From contig CAYRBJ010000037.1 of the NCBI GenBank assembly GCA_964422615.1, positions 1 through 15,758 on the forward strand: 15,758 nucleotides of DNA, read 5' to 3'. Of this stretch, positions 8,196-15,758 are shown in pieces. Each line of letters begins with the position of its first letter. Positions within the stretch are counted from its first letter, which is position 1. The notes under the pieces are model-generated. The model saw nothing but the letters and a program-made list of their open reading frames with translations, was not told the DNA's origin and searched no databases. A program made the position numbers and the translations under genes. This DNA comes from DATLWN01 sp964422615 (GTDB lineage Bacteria; Pseudomonadota; Zetaproteobacteria; Mariprofundales; Mariprofundaceae).

Positions 8196-9655
8196 TGCCG
8201 TTCACCCCGCTTCACGCATGGAAGGAAAGACTGGATACCGGAGCATTGACGGCCGTCGATGTCGCCAAGCTGTATCTGGAACGAATCGCCAGATTCAACG
8301 ACCGGCTGAATGCCTTCGTGCACCTCGATGCCGAGCATGTTCTGGCCCAGGCGGAAGCCTCGGATATCCATCGCACCAAACATGGCCCGCGCCCGCTGGA
8401 GGGCTTGCCGATTGCCGTCAAGGACATCTTCTGCACGCAGGACGGTCCGACGCAATGCTGCTCGCATATCCTGAAGGACTTCCATGCCCCGTACGACGCG
8501 CATGTGATCACGCTGCTGAAAAAGGCCGGCGCGGTACTCGTCGGCAAGACCAACATGGATGAGTTCGCCATGGGCTCGTCGAACGAAACCTCGGTGTTCG
8601 GTCCGGCCCGCAATCCGTGGAACGAGGACTGCATCCCGGGCGGATCCTCCGGTGGCTCCGCCTCGGCGGTGGCTGCAGCACTGGCTCCGGCGGCACTCGG
8701 TACCGACACCGGCGGCTCGATCCGCCAACCGGCGTCCCTGACCGGCATCGTCGGCCTGAAACCGACCTACGGCCGGGTGTCGCGCCGCGGCATCATCGCC
8801 TTCGCCTCGTCCCTGGACCAGGCGGGACCGATGACTGCCTGTGTACGCGATGCAGCCATGGTCGCTGCCGCCATCAGCGGTCACGATCCGATGGACGCCA
8901 CATCGGTAGCCGACGCCCCGGACGTGGATTGGCTCGGCGCCTGCGAGGCCACCGACATGCGCGGCCTGCGCATCGGCCGTCCGAAGGAATATTTCGTCGA
9001 CGGCATGCACCCGGCCGTGCGCGAGGCCATCGACGCGGCGCTGGCCCGGTGCGGGGAGCTCGGCGCCACCATCGTCGACATCTCGCTGCCGCATACCGAG
9101 TATGCCGTCGCCGCCTACTACGTGATCGCGCCGTCCGAGGCCTCGGCAAACCTCGCACGCTACGACGGTGTGCGCTTCGGCCACAGAAACCAGGCCCCGG
9201 ACGATCTGTTCGACCTGTACACCCGCTCGCGCGACGAAGGTTTCGGTGCCGAGGTCAAGCGCCGCATCCTGACCGGCACCTTCGCGCTGTCCTCCGGCTA
9301 TTACGACGCCTACTACAAGAAGGCGCAGCAGGTACGCACGCTGATCCGCCAGGATTTCCTGAACGCCTTCGAGACCGTCGACGTCATTGCCACCCCGACC
9401 AGTCCGGTACCGGCCTTCCGCCTCGGCGAGAAAACGGACGACCCGCTGACCATGTACCTGTCGGATATCTTCACCATCGCCGTCAACCTCGCGGGCCTGC
9501 CGGGCCTGAGCCAGCCGTGCGGGTTCGCCGACGATCTGCCGGTCGGTCTGCAATGGATCGCCCCGGCCTGGCGCGAGGATGTGCTGCTGTCCGCCGCTGC
9601 CGCTTTCGAAGCCGCCAGCGACTGGCATGCCCGCAAACCGGAGGCCTTCCAATGA
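8195..9655 (+). CDS. gatA: Asp-tRNA(Asn)/Glu-tRNA(Gln) amidotransferase subunit A
   Basis: GatA releases ammonia from glutamine for the transamidation of mischarged tRNA. It is an amidase-signature enzyme of 486 residues, the normal family size. The Ser-cisSer-Lys triad is complete: Lys76 in PIAVKD, Ser151 in GGSSGGS and Ser175 in DTGGSIRQP. The spacing (75 and 24 residues) equals that of S. aureus GatA. GLKPTYGRVSRRG and the C-terminal LPVGLQWIAP are also typical. The gene overlaps gatC by one base and gatB by four (ATGA), so the three subunits should be made in step. Confidence 0.97.
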   Translation: MPFTPLHAWKERLDTGALTAVDVAKLYLERIARFNDRLNAFVHLDAEHVLAQAEASDIHRTKHGPRPLEGLPIAVKDIFCTQDGPTQCCSHILKDFHAPYDAHVITLLKKAGAVLVGKTNMDEFAMGSSNETSVFGPARNPWNEDCIPGGSSGGSASAVAAALAPAALGTDTGGSIRQPASLTGIVGLKPTYGRVSRRGIIAFASSLDQAGPMTACVRDAAMVAAAISGHDPMDATSVADAPDVDWLGACEATDMRGLRIGRPKEYFVDGMHPAVREAIDAALARCGELGATIVDISLPHTEYAVAAYYVIAPSEASANLARYDGVRFGHRNQAPDDLFDLYTRSRDEGFGAEVKRRILTGTFALSSGYYDAYYKKAQQVRTLIRQDFLNAFETVDVIATPTSPVPAFRLGEKTDDPLTMYLSDIFTIAVNLAGLPGLSQPCGFADDLPVGLQWIAPAWREDVLLSAAAAFEAASDWHARKPEAFQ

Positions 9656-11082
9656 GCTGGGAAACCGTGATCGGCCTGGAAGTGCACGTGCAGGTCAACA
9701 CCCGCTCCAAGGCCTTTTGCGGCTGTGCCACCGATTTCGGCGCCGAACCGAACACCCAGACCTGTCCGGTCTGCCTCGGCATGCCCGGGCAATTGCCGGT
9801 GCTGAACAAGGAAGCGGTCGACAAGACAGTACTGACAGGGCTGGCCATCGATGCCGCGATCAACCTCGAATCGCGCTTCGACCGCAAGAATTATTTCTAT
9901 CCGGACCTGCCGAAGGGCTACCAGATCAGCCAGTTCGCCATCCCGCTGGTCGAGCGCGGCCACCTGGATATCCCGACACCCGACGGCGAAAAGCGCATCG
10001 GCATCACCCGCATCCACATGGAAGAGGATGCCGGCAAGAGCCTGCACGAGGGCCTGGACGGCGTTTCGCACATCGATCTGAACCGCTCCGGCGTGCCGCT
10101 GATGGAGATCGTCTCGGAGCCCGACATGCGCTCGGCGGATGAGGCGGTGGCCTACCTGAAGCAGCTGCACCAACTGGTGCGCTTCCTCGGCGTCTCGGAT
10201 GCCGACATGGAGAAGGGGCAGTTCCGCTGCGACGCCAACGTGTCGGTGCGCAGGAAAGGCGAGCCGCTCGGCACCCGCGCCGAGTTGAAAAACCTGAACT
10301 CCTTCCGCTTCATCAAACAGGCCATCGAGTATGAGGTGATGCGCCAGATCGAGATCATCGAGGACGGCGGCGAGATCGCGCAGGAAACGCGCCTGTTCGA
10401 CTCGGCCAAGGGCGAAAGCCGCCCGATGCGCAGCAAGGAGGAGGCGCACGATTACCGCTACTTCCCGGACCCGGACCTGCCGCCGCTGCGCCTGTCCGCC
10501 TCCGAGGTCGACGCTATCCGCGCCGGCATGCCCGAACTGCCCGGGCAGATGCGCCGTCGCTTCGAGACGGAATACGGCCTCTCCCCGTACGATGCCGACG
10601 TGCTGTCGACGACGCGCGAACTGGCCGGCTATTACGAGGCACTGGTCGGGGCCCATTCGGCCGACCCGAAGCGCTGTGCCAACTGGCTGGCCAACGAATT
10701 GCTCGGCCGGCTCAAGGAACGCGGCATCGACATCGGCGACAGCACCGTGACGCCGCCGTTGCTGGCCGGACTGCTGGACCGCATCGCCGACAACACGGTG
10801 TCCGGGAAACTGGCCAAGGACGTGCTGGACGCCATGCTCGATTCCGGCAAGGACGCGGATACCGTCATCGACGAGAAGGGCATGCGTCAGGTCACCGATA
10901 CCGGGGCCATCGATGCGCTGATCCGCGAGGTCATGGACGCCAACGCCGGGCAGGTCGAAGAGTACCGCGCCGGCAAGGACAGGTTGCTCGGCTTCTTCGT
11001 CGGCCAGGTCATGAAGGCCTCGCGCGGCAAGGCCAACCCGGACCTGGTCAACGAGCGCCTGCGCGAACTGCTGAAGGGATGA
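9652..11082 (+). CDS. gatB: Asp-tRNA(Asn)/Glu-tRNA(Gln) amidotransferase subunit B
   Basis: GatB phosphorylates the acid of mischarged Glu-tRNA(Gln) or Asp-tRNA(Asn) and transfers to it the ammonia channelled from GatA. The protein has 476 residues and begins with the standard WETVIGLEVHVQV. A zinc knuckle is formed by C23, C25, C38 and C41. RKNYFYPDLPKGYQISQ, the HMEEDAGKS segment and FRCDANVSVR mark the catalytic cradle, and the YqeY-like tail domain fills the last 140 or so residues. The ATG at 9652 overlaps the gatA stop. The frame is open far upstream (from 8617), but that part is only gatA read out of frame. A full gatCAB set suggests the organism lacks GlnRS, AsnRS or both. Confidence 0.97.
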   Translation: MSWETVIGLEVHVQVNTRSKAFCGCATDFGAEPNTQTCPVCLGMPGQLPVLNKEAVDKTVLTGLAIDAAINLESRFDRKNYFYPDLPKGYQISQFAIPLVERGHLDIPTPDGEKRIGITRIHMEEDAGKSLHEGLDGVSHIDLNRSGVPLMEIVSEPDMRSADEAVAYLKQLHQLVRFLGVSDADMEKGQFRCDANVSVRRKGEPLGTRAELKNLNSFRFIKQAIEYEVMRQIEIIEDGGEIAQETRLFDSAKGESRPMRSKEEAHDYRYFPDPDLPPLRLSASEVDAIRAGMPELPGQMRRRFETEYGLSPYDADVLSTTRELAGYYEALVGAHSADPKRCANWLANELLGRLKERGIDIGDSTVTPPLLAGLLDRIADNTVSGKLAKDVLDAMLDSGKDADTVIDEKGMRQVTDTGAIDALIREVMDANAGQVEEYRAGKDRLLGFFVGQVMKASRGKANPDLVNERLRELLKG

Positions 11083-11083
11083 T

Positions 11084-13711
11084 GTGAACGCCCGCTGGCG
11101 CTGGGCGATCGCAGCCGGTACGGTGCTGCTCGTCGCGGTGCTGCTGCATGTACGGATGAATGCCGCATACATGCGCAAGGTGCTGCCCCCGCTTGTCTCC
11201 AGGTTGACCCACGCCAGCGTCAAATTCGACCGTTTGAGTTTCAGCTTCGTGCACGGGTTAGACGTACGCCTGGACAAGGTACGCATGAAGCAAGCCGCCT
11301 GGGGCATCCAGGCCCCGAACGTGCTGCTGGAACTGCGCGTGATCCCGTTGCTGCTCGGTTCGATCGAGTTGCGGGGCATCTACCTGCGCTCGCCGGTGAT
11401 CCGCTTCACCCCACAAAAGGGGCGAGCAACATCGACCGCCGAGATGCATGGTCTTCCCCGGGGAATGATGCTCGACCAGTTGTCCGTTTCCGATGCCACC
11501 ATCATCAATGACACCGGCCAGACCCTGATCTCAGGCCTGGACATGGATATCCATGATATCGGGCCGAACCGGACCATGCGCTGGGAGCTGCAGGCCCGTA
11601 CCGGCGAGCAGATGGCCAATGGCCACGGTGAGCTCGGCTTCCGGCTCGCCACCGTCTACAGTGGCTTCGCCAAGCTGTCACTGAAGCGCATCCCATTGCA
11701 GGCGCTGCATGGCATTCCCAGGATATCCGCCCTGACCGGCCGGCTTTCCCGCCACGGCTACCACCAACTGAGCACGGTGATCACCCTGAGTATTGCCCAT
11801 GGCGACCAGTGGACCGCCTTTAGCGAGGTCACGCTGTCCGGGGATCAGGGGCGACCGGACATCACCCTGCGCGGCAAACTCTATCGGGATGCCAGCCACG
11901 CCCTGGCATGGAAGGATGCATTCATCCAGGTCGGCAACAATGCCCTGCTGGCCGTCGAGGGCGGCTGCGACAAGCGGGAGGCCTGCACCACGTCCATCCG
12001 CGGAAAATCCGTCAACCTCACCCCCTTTCTGAACATGACCGTCCCAGCCTCTCCGCCCTGGCAACCCGTTTCCGGCGACATGAACGTGCAGGCCGATCTG
12101 CATTGGCGACGGCATGACTGGCGCCTGACCGGACAGGCCGAGATGCAGGGGATCACCTGGAAGGATGGCACCGGCACGTTCGGGCTGCCCGATTTCACTA
12201 TCAATAACGTTTTGGCCTTGGGGACGAAGGGGAATGTCAGCGTGCAATCCGCCCTGATCGGCTTCGTACAGCACTCCGGCGATCTGCTGGCCGCTGCCCA
12301 TTATGATGCACACGCCAGGGCAGGCGAACTGAACTTCCGGCTCAATGCTCTGCAGGATGCCTGGGCGCCCGCCCTGCGGCTGACCTCGATGCTCGATCCC
12401 AGCGGCGCCTTGCCCATCAGCGGCCAGGGCATCATGCAGGGCGATATCAAACTGACGATTGCCGATGGCAAGCCGAACCTGCATTTCTCCCTGGATGGCA
12501 CCAGGGCCGAGGTGCACCTGGCCGGAGGCATGAAACCCGCGGGCATGGCCGCCAAGGCCTCCGGCGACTGGCAACCCGGGAGCGATGACGGGCACCTGGC
12601 GATCACCACGGCCGTCCTTGGCACCTCCACGCTGAAAAGACTGGTGTGGCGCCGCAGCCACACCCAACGGCAGTTGGCAATCGGCCATATCCAACTCGAC
12701 ATGCAGGCACTGAGAAAACAGGGCGTGCATTTCCCCGACGCCTTCAAGCCCTTCCAGGGTGCCGTGACCGGCAGCCTGTCAACCACCTGGAATACCCCCG
12801 TCCGGATCGAACGGCTGCGGGGCCTGTGGCCGGGCCTGCCGCGGTTGAATGCCCAGCTTGACCTCGACCGCTTCGGCACGGACGGCTGGCAGTTGCAGGG
12901 GCATGTGGCTTTTGACCGGGGCAGCGCCATATTGAAGGCGCTGCGGGCGACAGGAACCCACGGCAGCAGCGACCTGAACGGCGATATCTCCTTTGCCAGC
13001 GGCAGAGGCCATGTCGATTTCCGGCGGGCTGCACTGGTATGGAAAAGCGGTGATCCCGTGCCGAGTTGGCTGACATCGATGCATCTGCGCGGACATATCC
13101 GGAGCCTGCACATGTCCTGGCTCGGCCAGAAATGGGAAAACATCGAGGGTCGCTACCGGCTGGACGGCGCCCGCCTGCAATTTCCTGCGCTCAAAGCCAT
13201 GATCGGCGATGGCAAGCTCAGCGCCCATGACATGACCGTCGATGTCAAACCCGGATCACTGGCCCTCAGTGGCGACGCCCAGCTCGGCGGCCTGCATGTC
13301 CAGAAGCTGGCCGGGCTAACGGATTTGCTGCATGGCGAATTGACCGGGAAGACCTTTGCCACCGTCCGGTTCGACGGCACCCTTCCGTTCCAGCACTGGC
13401 AGGATTGGCGTGGCAACGGAAACATCATGATCTATGGAGGCCATTGGCGGGCGCAGCCGCAGAAAGGAGTCACGCAATCCGTACACCATTTTGACCTGTT
13501 CGGATTCCGTTTCCGCCATCTCAGGAACCAGACCTCGCTGCGGGACATCCGGATTGAGAACGCCGGCGGCGGTTACAGCGGCACGGCCAGGATGAGCGCG
13601 GGCGGCATGCTTCAGGGGGCGCTGACACGCCGCGAGGATGGCGCGCATATCAAGATCGGCGGCATTTGGCCCGACATCACCTGGACGCAGTCACCAGCCA
13701 CTGCGCCGTAG
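11084..13711 (+). CDS. AsmA-family envelope protein (repeating beta-groove type)
   Basis: The 875-residue protein has an N-terminal membrane helix (about 6-23) and a large beta-rich, presumably periplasmic body. The first 110 residues follow the AsmA/YhdP/TamB N-terminal pattern: an anchor, then LVSRLTHASVKFDRLSFSF, VRLDKVRM, VLLELRVIPLLLGSIELRGIYLRSPVIRF. Repeated short beta segments with alternating hydrophobic residues run to the C-terminus. AsmA-like proteins are thought to be bridge-like carriers of phospholipid from the inner to the outer membrane. Which paralogue this is cannot be told by eye. The GTG start lies one base after the gatB stop, with AAGGGA (11074-11079) inside gatB as ribosome site, so it is probably coupled to gatCAB, an unexpected partner. 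It ends three bases from the convergent cytochrome gene. Confidence 0.75.
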   Translation: MNARWRWAIAAGTVLLVAVLLHVRMNAAYMRKVLPPLVSRLTHASVKFDRLSFSFVHGLDVRLDKVRMKQAAWGIQAPNVLLELRVIPLLLGSIELRGIYLRSPVIRFTPQKGRATSTAEMHGLPRGMMLDQLSVSDATIINDTGQTLISGLDMDIHDIGPNRTMRWELQARTGEQMANGHGELGFRLATVYSGFAKLSLKRIPLQALHGIPRISALTGRLSRHGYHQLSTVITLSIAHGDQWTAFSEVTLSGDQGRPDITLRGKLYRDASHALAWKDAFIQVGNNALLAVEGGCDKREACTTSIRGKSVNLTPFLNMTVPASPPWQPVSGDMNVQADLHWRRHDWRLTGQAEMQGITWKDGTGTFGLPDFTINNVLALGTKGNVSVQSALIGFVQHSGDLLAAAHYDAHARAGELNFRLNALQDAWAPALRLTSMLDPSGALPISGQGIMQGDIKLTIADGKPNLHFSLDGTRAEVHLAGGMKPAGMAAKASGDWQPGSDDGHLAITTAVLGTSTLKRLVWRRSHTQRQLAIGHIQLDMQALRKQGVHFPDAFKPFQGAVTGSLSTTWNTPVRIERLRGLWPGLPRLNAQLDLDRFGTDGWQLQGHVAFDRGSAILKALRATGTHGSSDLNGDISFASGRGHVDFRRAALVWKSGDPVPSWLTSMHLRGHIRSLHMSWLGQKWENIEGRYRLDGARLQFPALKAMIGDGKLSAHDMTVDVKPGSLALSGDAQLGGLHVQKLAGLTDLLHGELTGKTFATVRFDGTLPFQHWQDWRGNGNIMIYGGHWRAQPQKGVTQSVHHFDLFGFRFRHLRNQTSLRDIRIENAGGGYSGTARMSAGGMLQGALTRREDGAHIKIGGIWPDITWTQSPATAP

Positions 13712-13725
13712 TCTTTATTTCTTTT
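13686..13725 (+). terminator. Possible intrinsic terminator of the gatCAB-asmA-like operon
   Basis: A 6-bp stem (CGCAGT 13686-13691, ACTGCG 13700-13705) with an eight-base loop lies over the last codons of the AsmA-like gene. The T-rich stretch TCTTTATTTCTTTTT begins six bases after the stem. The gap between stem and T tract is longer than ideal. The T tract falls inside the end of the convergent gene, where it also encodes a Lys-rich C-terminus. Confidence 0.4.
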
Positions 13726-14266
13726 TATTGTTGACTTCGAGCGTTTTCAGAAAGGCAATGATATCGGCGCGATTCTGGGGATCCTGCATCTCTGGCAGCG
13801 TCGGCATTGTCAGACCGTAGGGATTGGAATCGACCAGCGCTTTGGCTGTGGAATTGATTTTCGCAAAGGCGCTCGGGCTGGTGATCCACTGGTTGATCCA
13901 TTTCACGTCTTGACGATGCGTGATGTCGCGCAGGCCCGGCGCTCCCACCACACTGGTCTGGTAGTCCAGACGATGGCAATGGCTGCAGATGTTCTCAAAG
14001 ATCTTGCTGCCTGCCTCGGCGCTGCCGACGATGGGCTTCTGTTGTGCCTCCGCCGGAGTGGACGCAGCTCCGCCCTTGGCTGCCTGTTCCTTGGCTGCCT
14101 GTTCCTTGGCCCTGGCCGCCTTTTCTTTAGCCCCGGCTTCCTGTTTCCTGGTTTTGGAGGCTTCGGCCCTGGTCCTGGCCGTCTCCGCCTTCGCCGCCAG
14201 GGCTGCGCCCATCGGCACCGCAACCAGACCAATCGTCAAAGCAGATGCGATGAACGCCTTACGCAT
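13715..14266 (-). CDS. Exported monoheme cytochrome c with Ala/Lys/Glu-rich linker
   Basis: The precursor has 183 residues. A signal peptide spans 1-24 (MRKAFIASALTIGLVAVPMG, cleavage near AALA). Residues 25-64 are almost only Ala, Lys, Glu, Gln, Arg and Thr, including two exact EQAAK repeats, and probably form a long charged helix. A Gly/Pro-containing hinge (65-81) leads to a class I cytochrome domain (82-183) with CSHCH (C94, C97, H98) and likely Met ligand M154 in LTMPTLPEM. The protein ends NNKKK. The ATG at 14266 has a run of G (GGGGGGGCGAAC) as ribosome site. The frame is open far upstream, but that part is purB read backwards. The long helix could span or reach across the periplasm, as in TolA-like linkers, or tether the domain. 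Its redox partner is unknown. Confidence 0.85.
   Translation of the reverse strand: MRKAFIASALTIGLVAVPMGAALAAKAETARTRAEASKTRKQEAGAKEKAARAKEQAAKEQAAKGGAASTPAEAQQKPIVGSAEAGSKIFENICSHCHRLDYQTSVVGAPGLRDITHRQDVKWINQWITSPSAFAKINSTAKALVDSNPYGLTMPTLPEMQDPQNRADIIAFLKTLEVNNKKK
14074..14110. repeat. 15-bp tandem repeat, about 2.5 copies, inside the cytochrome linker
   Basis: The unit CCTTGGCTGCCTGTT (plus strand) is repeated exactly from 14074 to 14103, with the first seven bases again at 14104-14110. Because the unit is 15 bases, it keeps frame and encodes the repeated EQAAK pentapeptide of the minus-strand gene. Gain or loss of units would lengthen or shorten the linker without a frameshift. Confidence 0.85.
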
Positions 14267-14341
14267 GTTCGCCCCCCCTACACACACTTTATGGCCAGCC
14301 CGCATGCGCTGCAAGCCCGGAGCCGGTGAGGCGGGCCGCCT

Positions 14342-14370
14342 TTGTCTCGCAGCGGTTGCGGGTGTACCTT
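14342..14370 (+). promoter_or_regulatory. Weak candidate promoter for purB
   Basis: TTGTCT (14342-14347) and TACCTT (14365-14370) are spaced by 17 bases and would start transcription near 14377, about 25 bases before the purB ATG. Both hexamers match consensus only partly. An alternative pair, TTGCGG and CACAAA, also 17 bases apart, overlaps it. Confidence 0.25.
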
Positions 14371-14401
14371 TCGGCCTGCACAAACCGACCCGGAGCGCCC
14401 G

Positions 14402-15758
14402 ATGGACCTGACGAATCTGACCGCCCTTTCTCCGCTTGACGGCCGCTACGCCGACAAGGTGGCCGCACTGCGGCCCATCTTCAGCGAATACGGCCTGATT
14501 CGCGCCCGCGTCACGGTCGAAATCCGCTGGCTGCAGGCGATATCCCGTCAGCCGCGCATCGCCGAGGTGCCCGCCCTTTCCGAGGCCGCCGACGCCGTGC
14601 TGGAGGACATCGCCGCCGGTTTCAGCCCTGCCGATGGGGAGAGGGTCAAGGCTATCGAAGCCACCACCAACCACGACGTCAAAGCCGTCGAGTACTTCCT
14701 GAAGGAGAGGGTTGCCGGCAACAAGGAACTGGACGATGTCTCCGAGTTCATGCATTTCGCCTGCACCAGCGAAGACATCAACAACCTCGCCTACGCCCTG
14801 ATGCTGAAACAGGCACGCGATACGGTATTGCTGCCGGTGATTGACCAGGTGATCGGCACCGTCGCATCCATGGCCCGGGACATGGCCGCCGTGCCGATGC
14901 TGGCGCGCACGCACGGCCAGCCAGCCAGCCCGACGACAATGGGCAAGGAGTGGGCAAACACGGCCTACCGCCTGCGCCGCCAGCGTCAGCAGATCGCCAC
15001 CGTGCCGATCATGGGCAAGATCAACGGCGCCGTCGGCAATTACAACGCGCATCTCGCCGCATATCCGGATGTCGAATGGCCGAACCTGGCCAAGGCTTTC
15101 GTCGAAGGCCTGGGGCTGGAATGGAATCCGTATACCACGCAGATCGAGCCGCACGACTACATCGCCGAACTGAACGACGCGCTGGCACGGCTGAATACGG
15201 TGCTGATCGATTTCTGCCGCGATGTCTGGGGCTACGTGTCGCTGGGTTATTTCAAGCAGAAACTGGTAGCCGGCGAGGTCGGCTCTTCGACGATGCCGCA
15301 TAAGGTCAACCCGATCGATTTCGAAAACGCCGAGGGCAACCTCGGACTGGCCAATGCCGTGCTCAGGCACCTGTCCGAAAAGCTGCCGATCTCCCGCTGG
15401 CAGCGTGACCTGAGCGATTCCACGGCGCTGCGCAATCTCGGCGTCGGCTTCGGCCATGTGCTGCTTGCCCTCGAATCATTGCAGAAGGGCATGGGCAAGC
15501 TGGAGTTGAACGCGTCGAGGCTGGCCGAGGACCTGGACAGTAGCTGGGAGGTACTTGGCGAGGCGGTACAGACGGTGATGCGCCGCTACGGCCTGGAAAA
15601 TCCGTACGAGCAGATGAAGGCGCTGACGCGCGGCAAGGGCATCACCCCCGAGGCGTTGCGCGCCTTCGTCGAGGGCTTGAATATCCCTGAGGATGCCAAG
15701 ATGCGCCTATTGGCCCTGACCCCGGCTGGTTACACCGGCAACGCCGAACAACAGGCCA
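14402..15758 (+). CDS. purB: Adenylosuccinate lyase (3' end cut by window edge)
   Basis: PurB cleaves fumarate from SAICAR and from adenylosuccinate, two steps of purine synthesis. The readable 452 residues align with E. coli PurB (456 residues) with no apparent gaps, so only a short C-terminal piece is missing. MDLTNLTALSPLDGRYADKV is the usual start. RTHGQP carries the catalytic acid His171 and SSTMPHKVNP carries the flexible-loop base Ser295, both at E. coli numbering. TTNHDVKAVEYFLKE and TSEDINN, which bind substrate, are intact. CGGAGCG precedes the ATG as ribosome site. The gene is divergent from the linker cytochrome, with 135 bases between, and is not in an operon with purF. Confidence 0.97.
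   Translation, partial: MDLTNLTALSPLDGRYADKVAALRPIFSEYGLIRARVTVEIRWLQAISRQPRIAEVPALSEAADAVLEDIAAGFSPADGERVKAIEATTNHDVKAVEYFLKERVAGNKELDDVSEFMHFACTSEDINNLAYALMLKQARDTVLLPVIDQVIGTVASMARDMAAVPMLARTHGQPASPTTMGKEWANTAYRLRRQRQQIATVPIMGKINGAVGNYNAHLAAYPDVEWPNLAKAFVEGLGLEWNPYTTQIEPHDYIAELNDALARLNTVLIDFCRDVWGYVSLGYFKQKLVAGEVGSSTMPHKVNPIDFENAEGNLGLANAVLRHLSEKLPISRWQRDLSDSTALRNLGVGFGHVLLALESLQKGMGKLELNASRLAEDLDSSWEVLGEAVQTVMRRYGLENPYEQMKALTRGKGITPEALRAFVEGLNIPEDAKMRLLALTPAGYTGNAEQQA

Noticed and set aside
8617..9651. An upstream extension of the gatB frame that could suggest a longer fused protein.
   Set aside because: The extension is Arg/His/Pro-rich noise over gatA, while gatB begins with the exact family start at 9652 in the standard ATGA overlap.
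9313..11379. A 688-codon minus-strand frame over gatA and gatB.
   Set aside because: It covers two certain genes in the opposite sense, has no recognisable motif, and has the composition expected of a shadow frame in GC-rich DNA.
14328..14345. A small hairpin (AGGCG/CGCCT) followed by a few T between the cytochrome and purB.
   Set aside because: It lies upstream of both divergent genes, where a terminator has no purpose, and the stem is only five pairs.
14267..15457. A long upstream extension of the linker cytochrome frame, giving a 580-residue product.
   Set aside because: The extension is purB read backwards. A signal peptide and ribosome site begin at 14266.

Overview
The window is high-GC (clearly above 55% by eye) bacterial chromosome with a proteobacterial gene set. 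PurB aligns with the E. coli enzyme almost residue for residue, including catalytic positions H171 and S295. A diheme cytochrome c4 type protein, CvpA next to PurF, an AsmA-family protein and a complete gatCAB locus also fit. A gammaproteobacterium or acidithiobacillus-like organism that respires through periplasmic c-type cytochromes is my best guess, but no feature fixes the genus.

Layout. Positions 1-1148 (minus strand, cut by the left edge) hold a FAD/NAD oxidoreductase of the apoptosis-inducing-factor (AIF) type, divergent from a small two-helix membrane protein (1379-1666). A plus-strand run follows: radA (1809-3191), cvpA (3188-3814), purF (3821-5272) and a lipase-like alpha/beta hydrolase (5275-5985). 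These four genes overlap or sit 2-6 bases apart and look like one operon. Next is a heme section: a diheme cytochrome c (6112-6885), a monoheme cytochrome c (6999-7412) and an IsdG-type heme-degrading monooxygenase (7531-7854). Then comes gatC-gatA-gatB (7917-11082), tightly coupled and followed one base later by an 875-residue AsmA-like envelope protein (11084-13711). A third cytochrome c with an Ala/Lys/Glu-rich linker lies convergent on the minus strand (13715-14266). It is divergent from purB (14402 to the right edge), which lacks only its last few residues.

How the genes fit together. PurF and PurB are two steps of purine synthesis, here in separate transcription units. GatCAB makes Gln-tRNA(Gln) and/or Asn-tRNA(Asn). 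The three exported cytochromes, the AIF-like flavoprotein and the heme oxygenase form a loose redox/heme theme.

I saw no CRISPR array, transposase, integrase, toxin-antitoxin pair, phage gene, tRNA or rRNA. The window is mostly ordinary core genome. The points most worth checking are the heme oxygenase beside cytochrome genes, the Fe-S type PurF beside an E. coli type PurB, the bacterial AIF homologue, and the AsmA-like gene coupled to gatB. I found no convincing evidence of a wholly new system.
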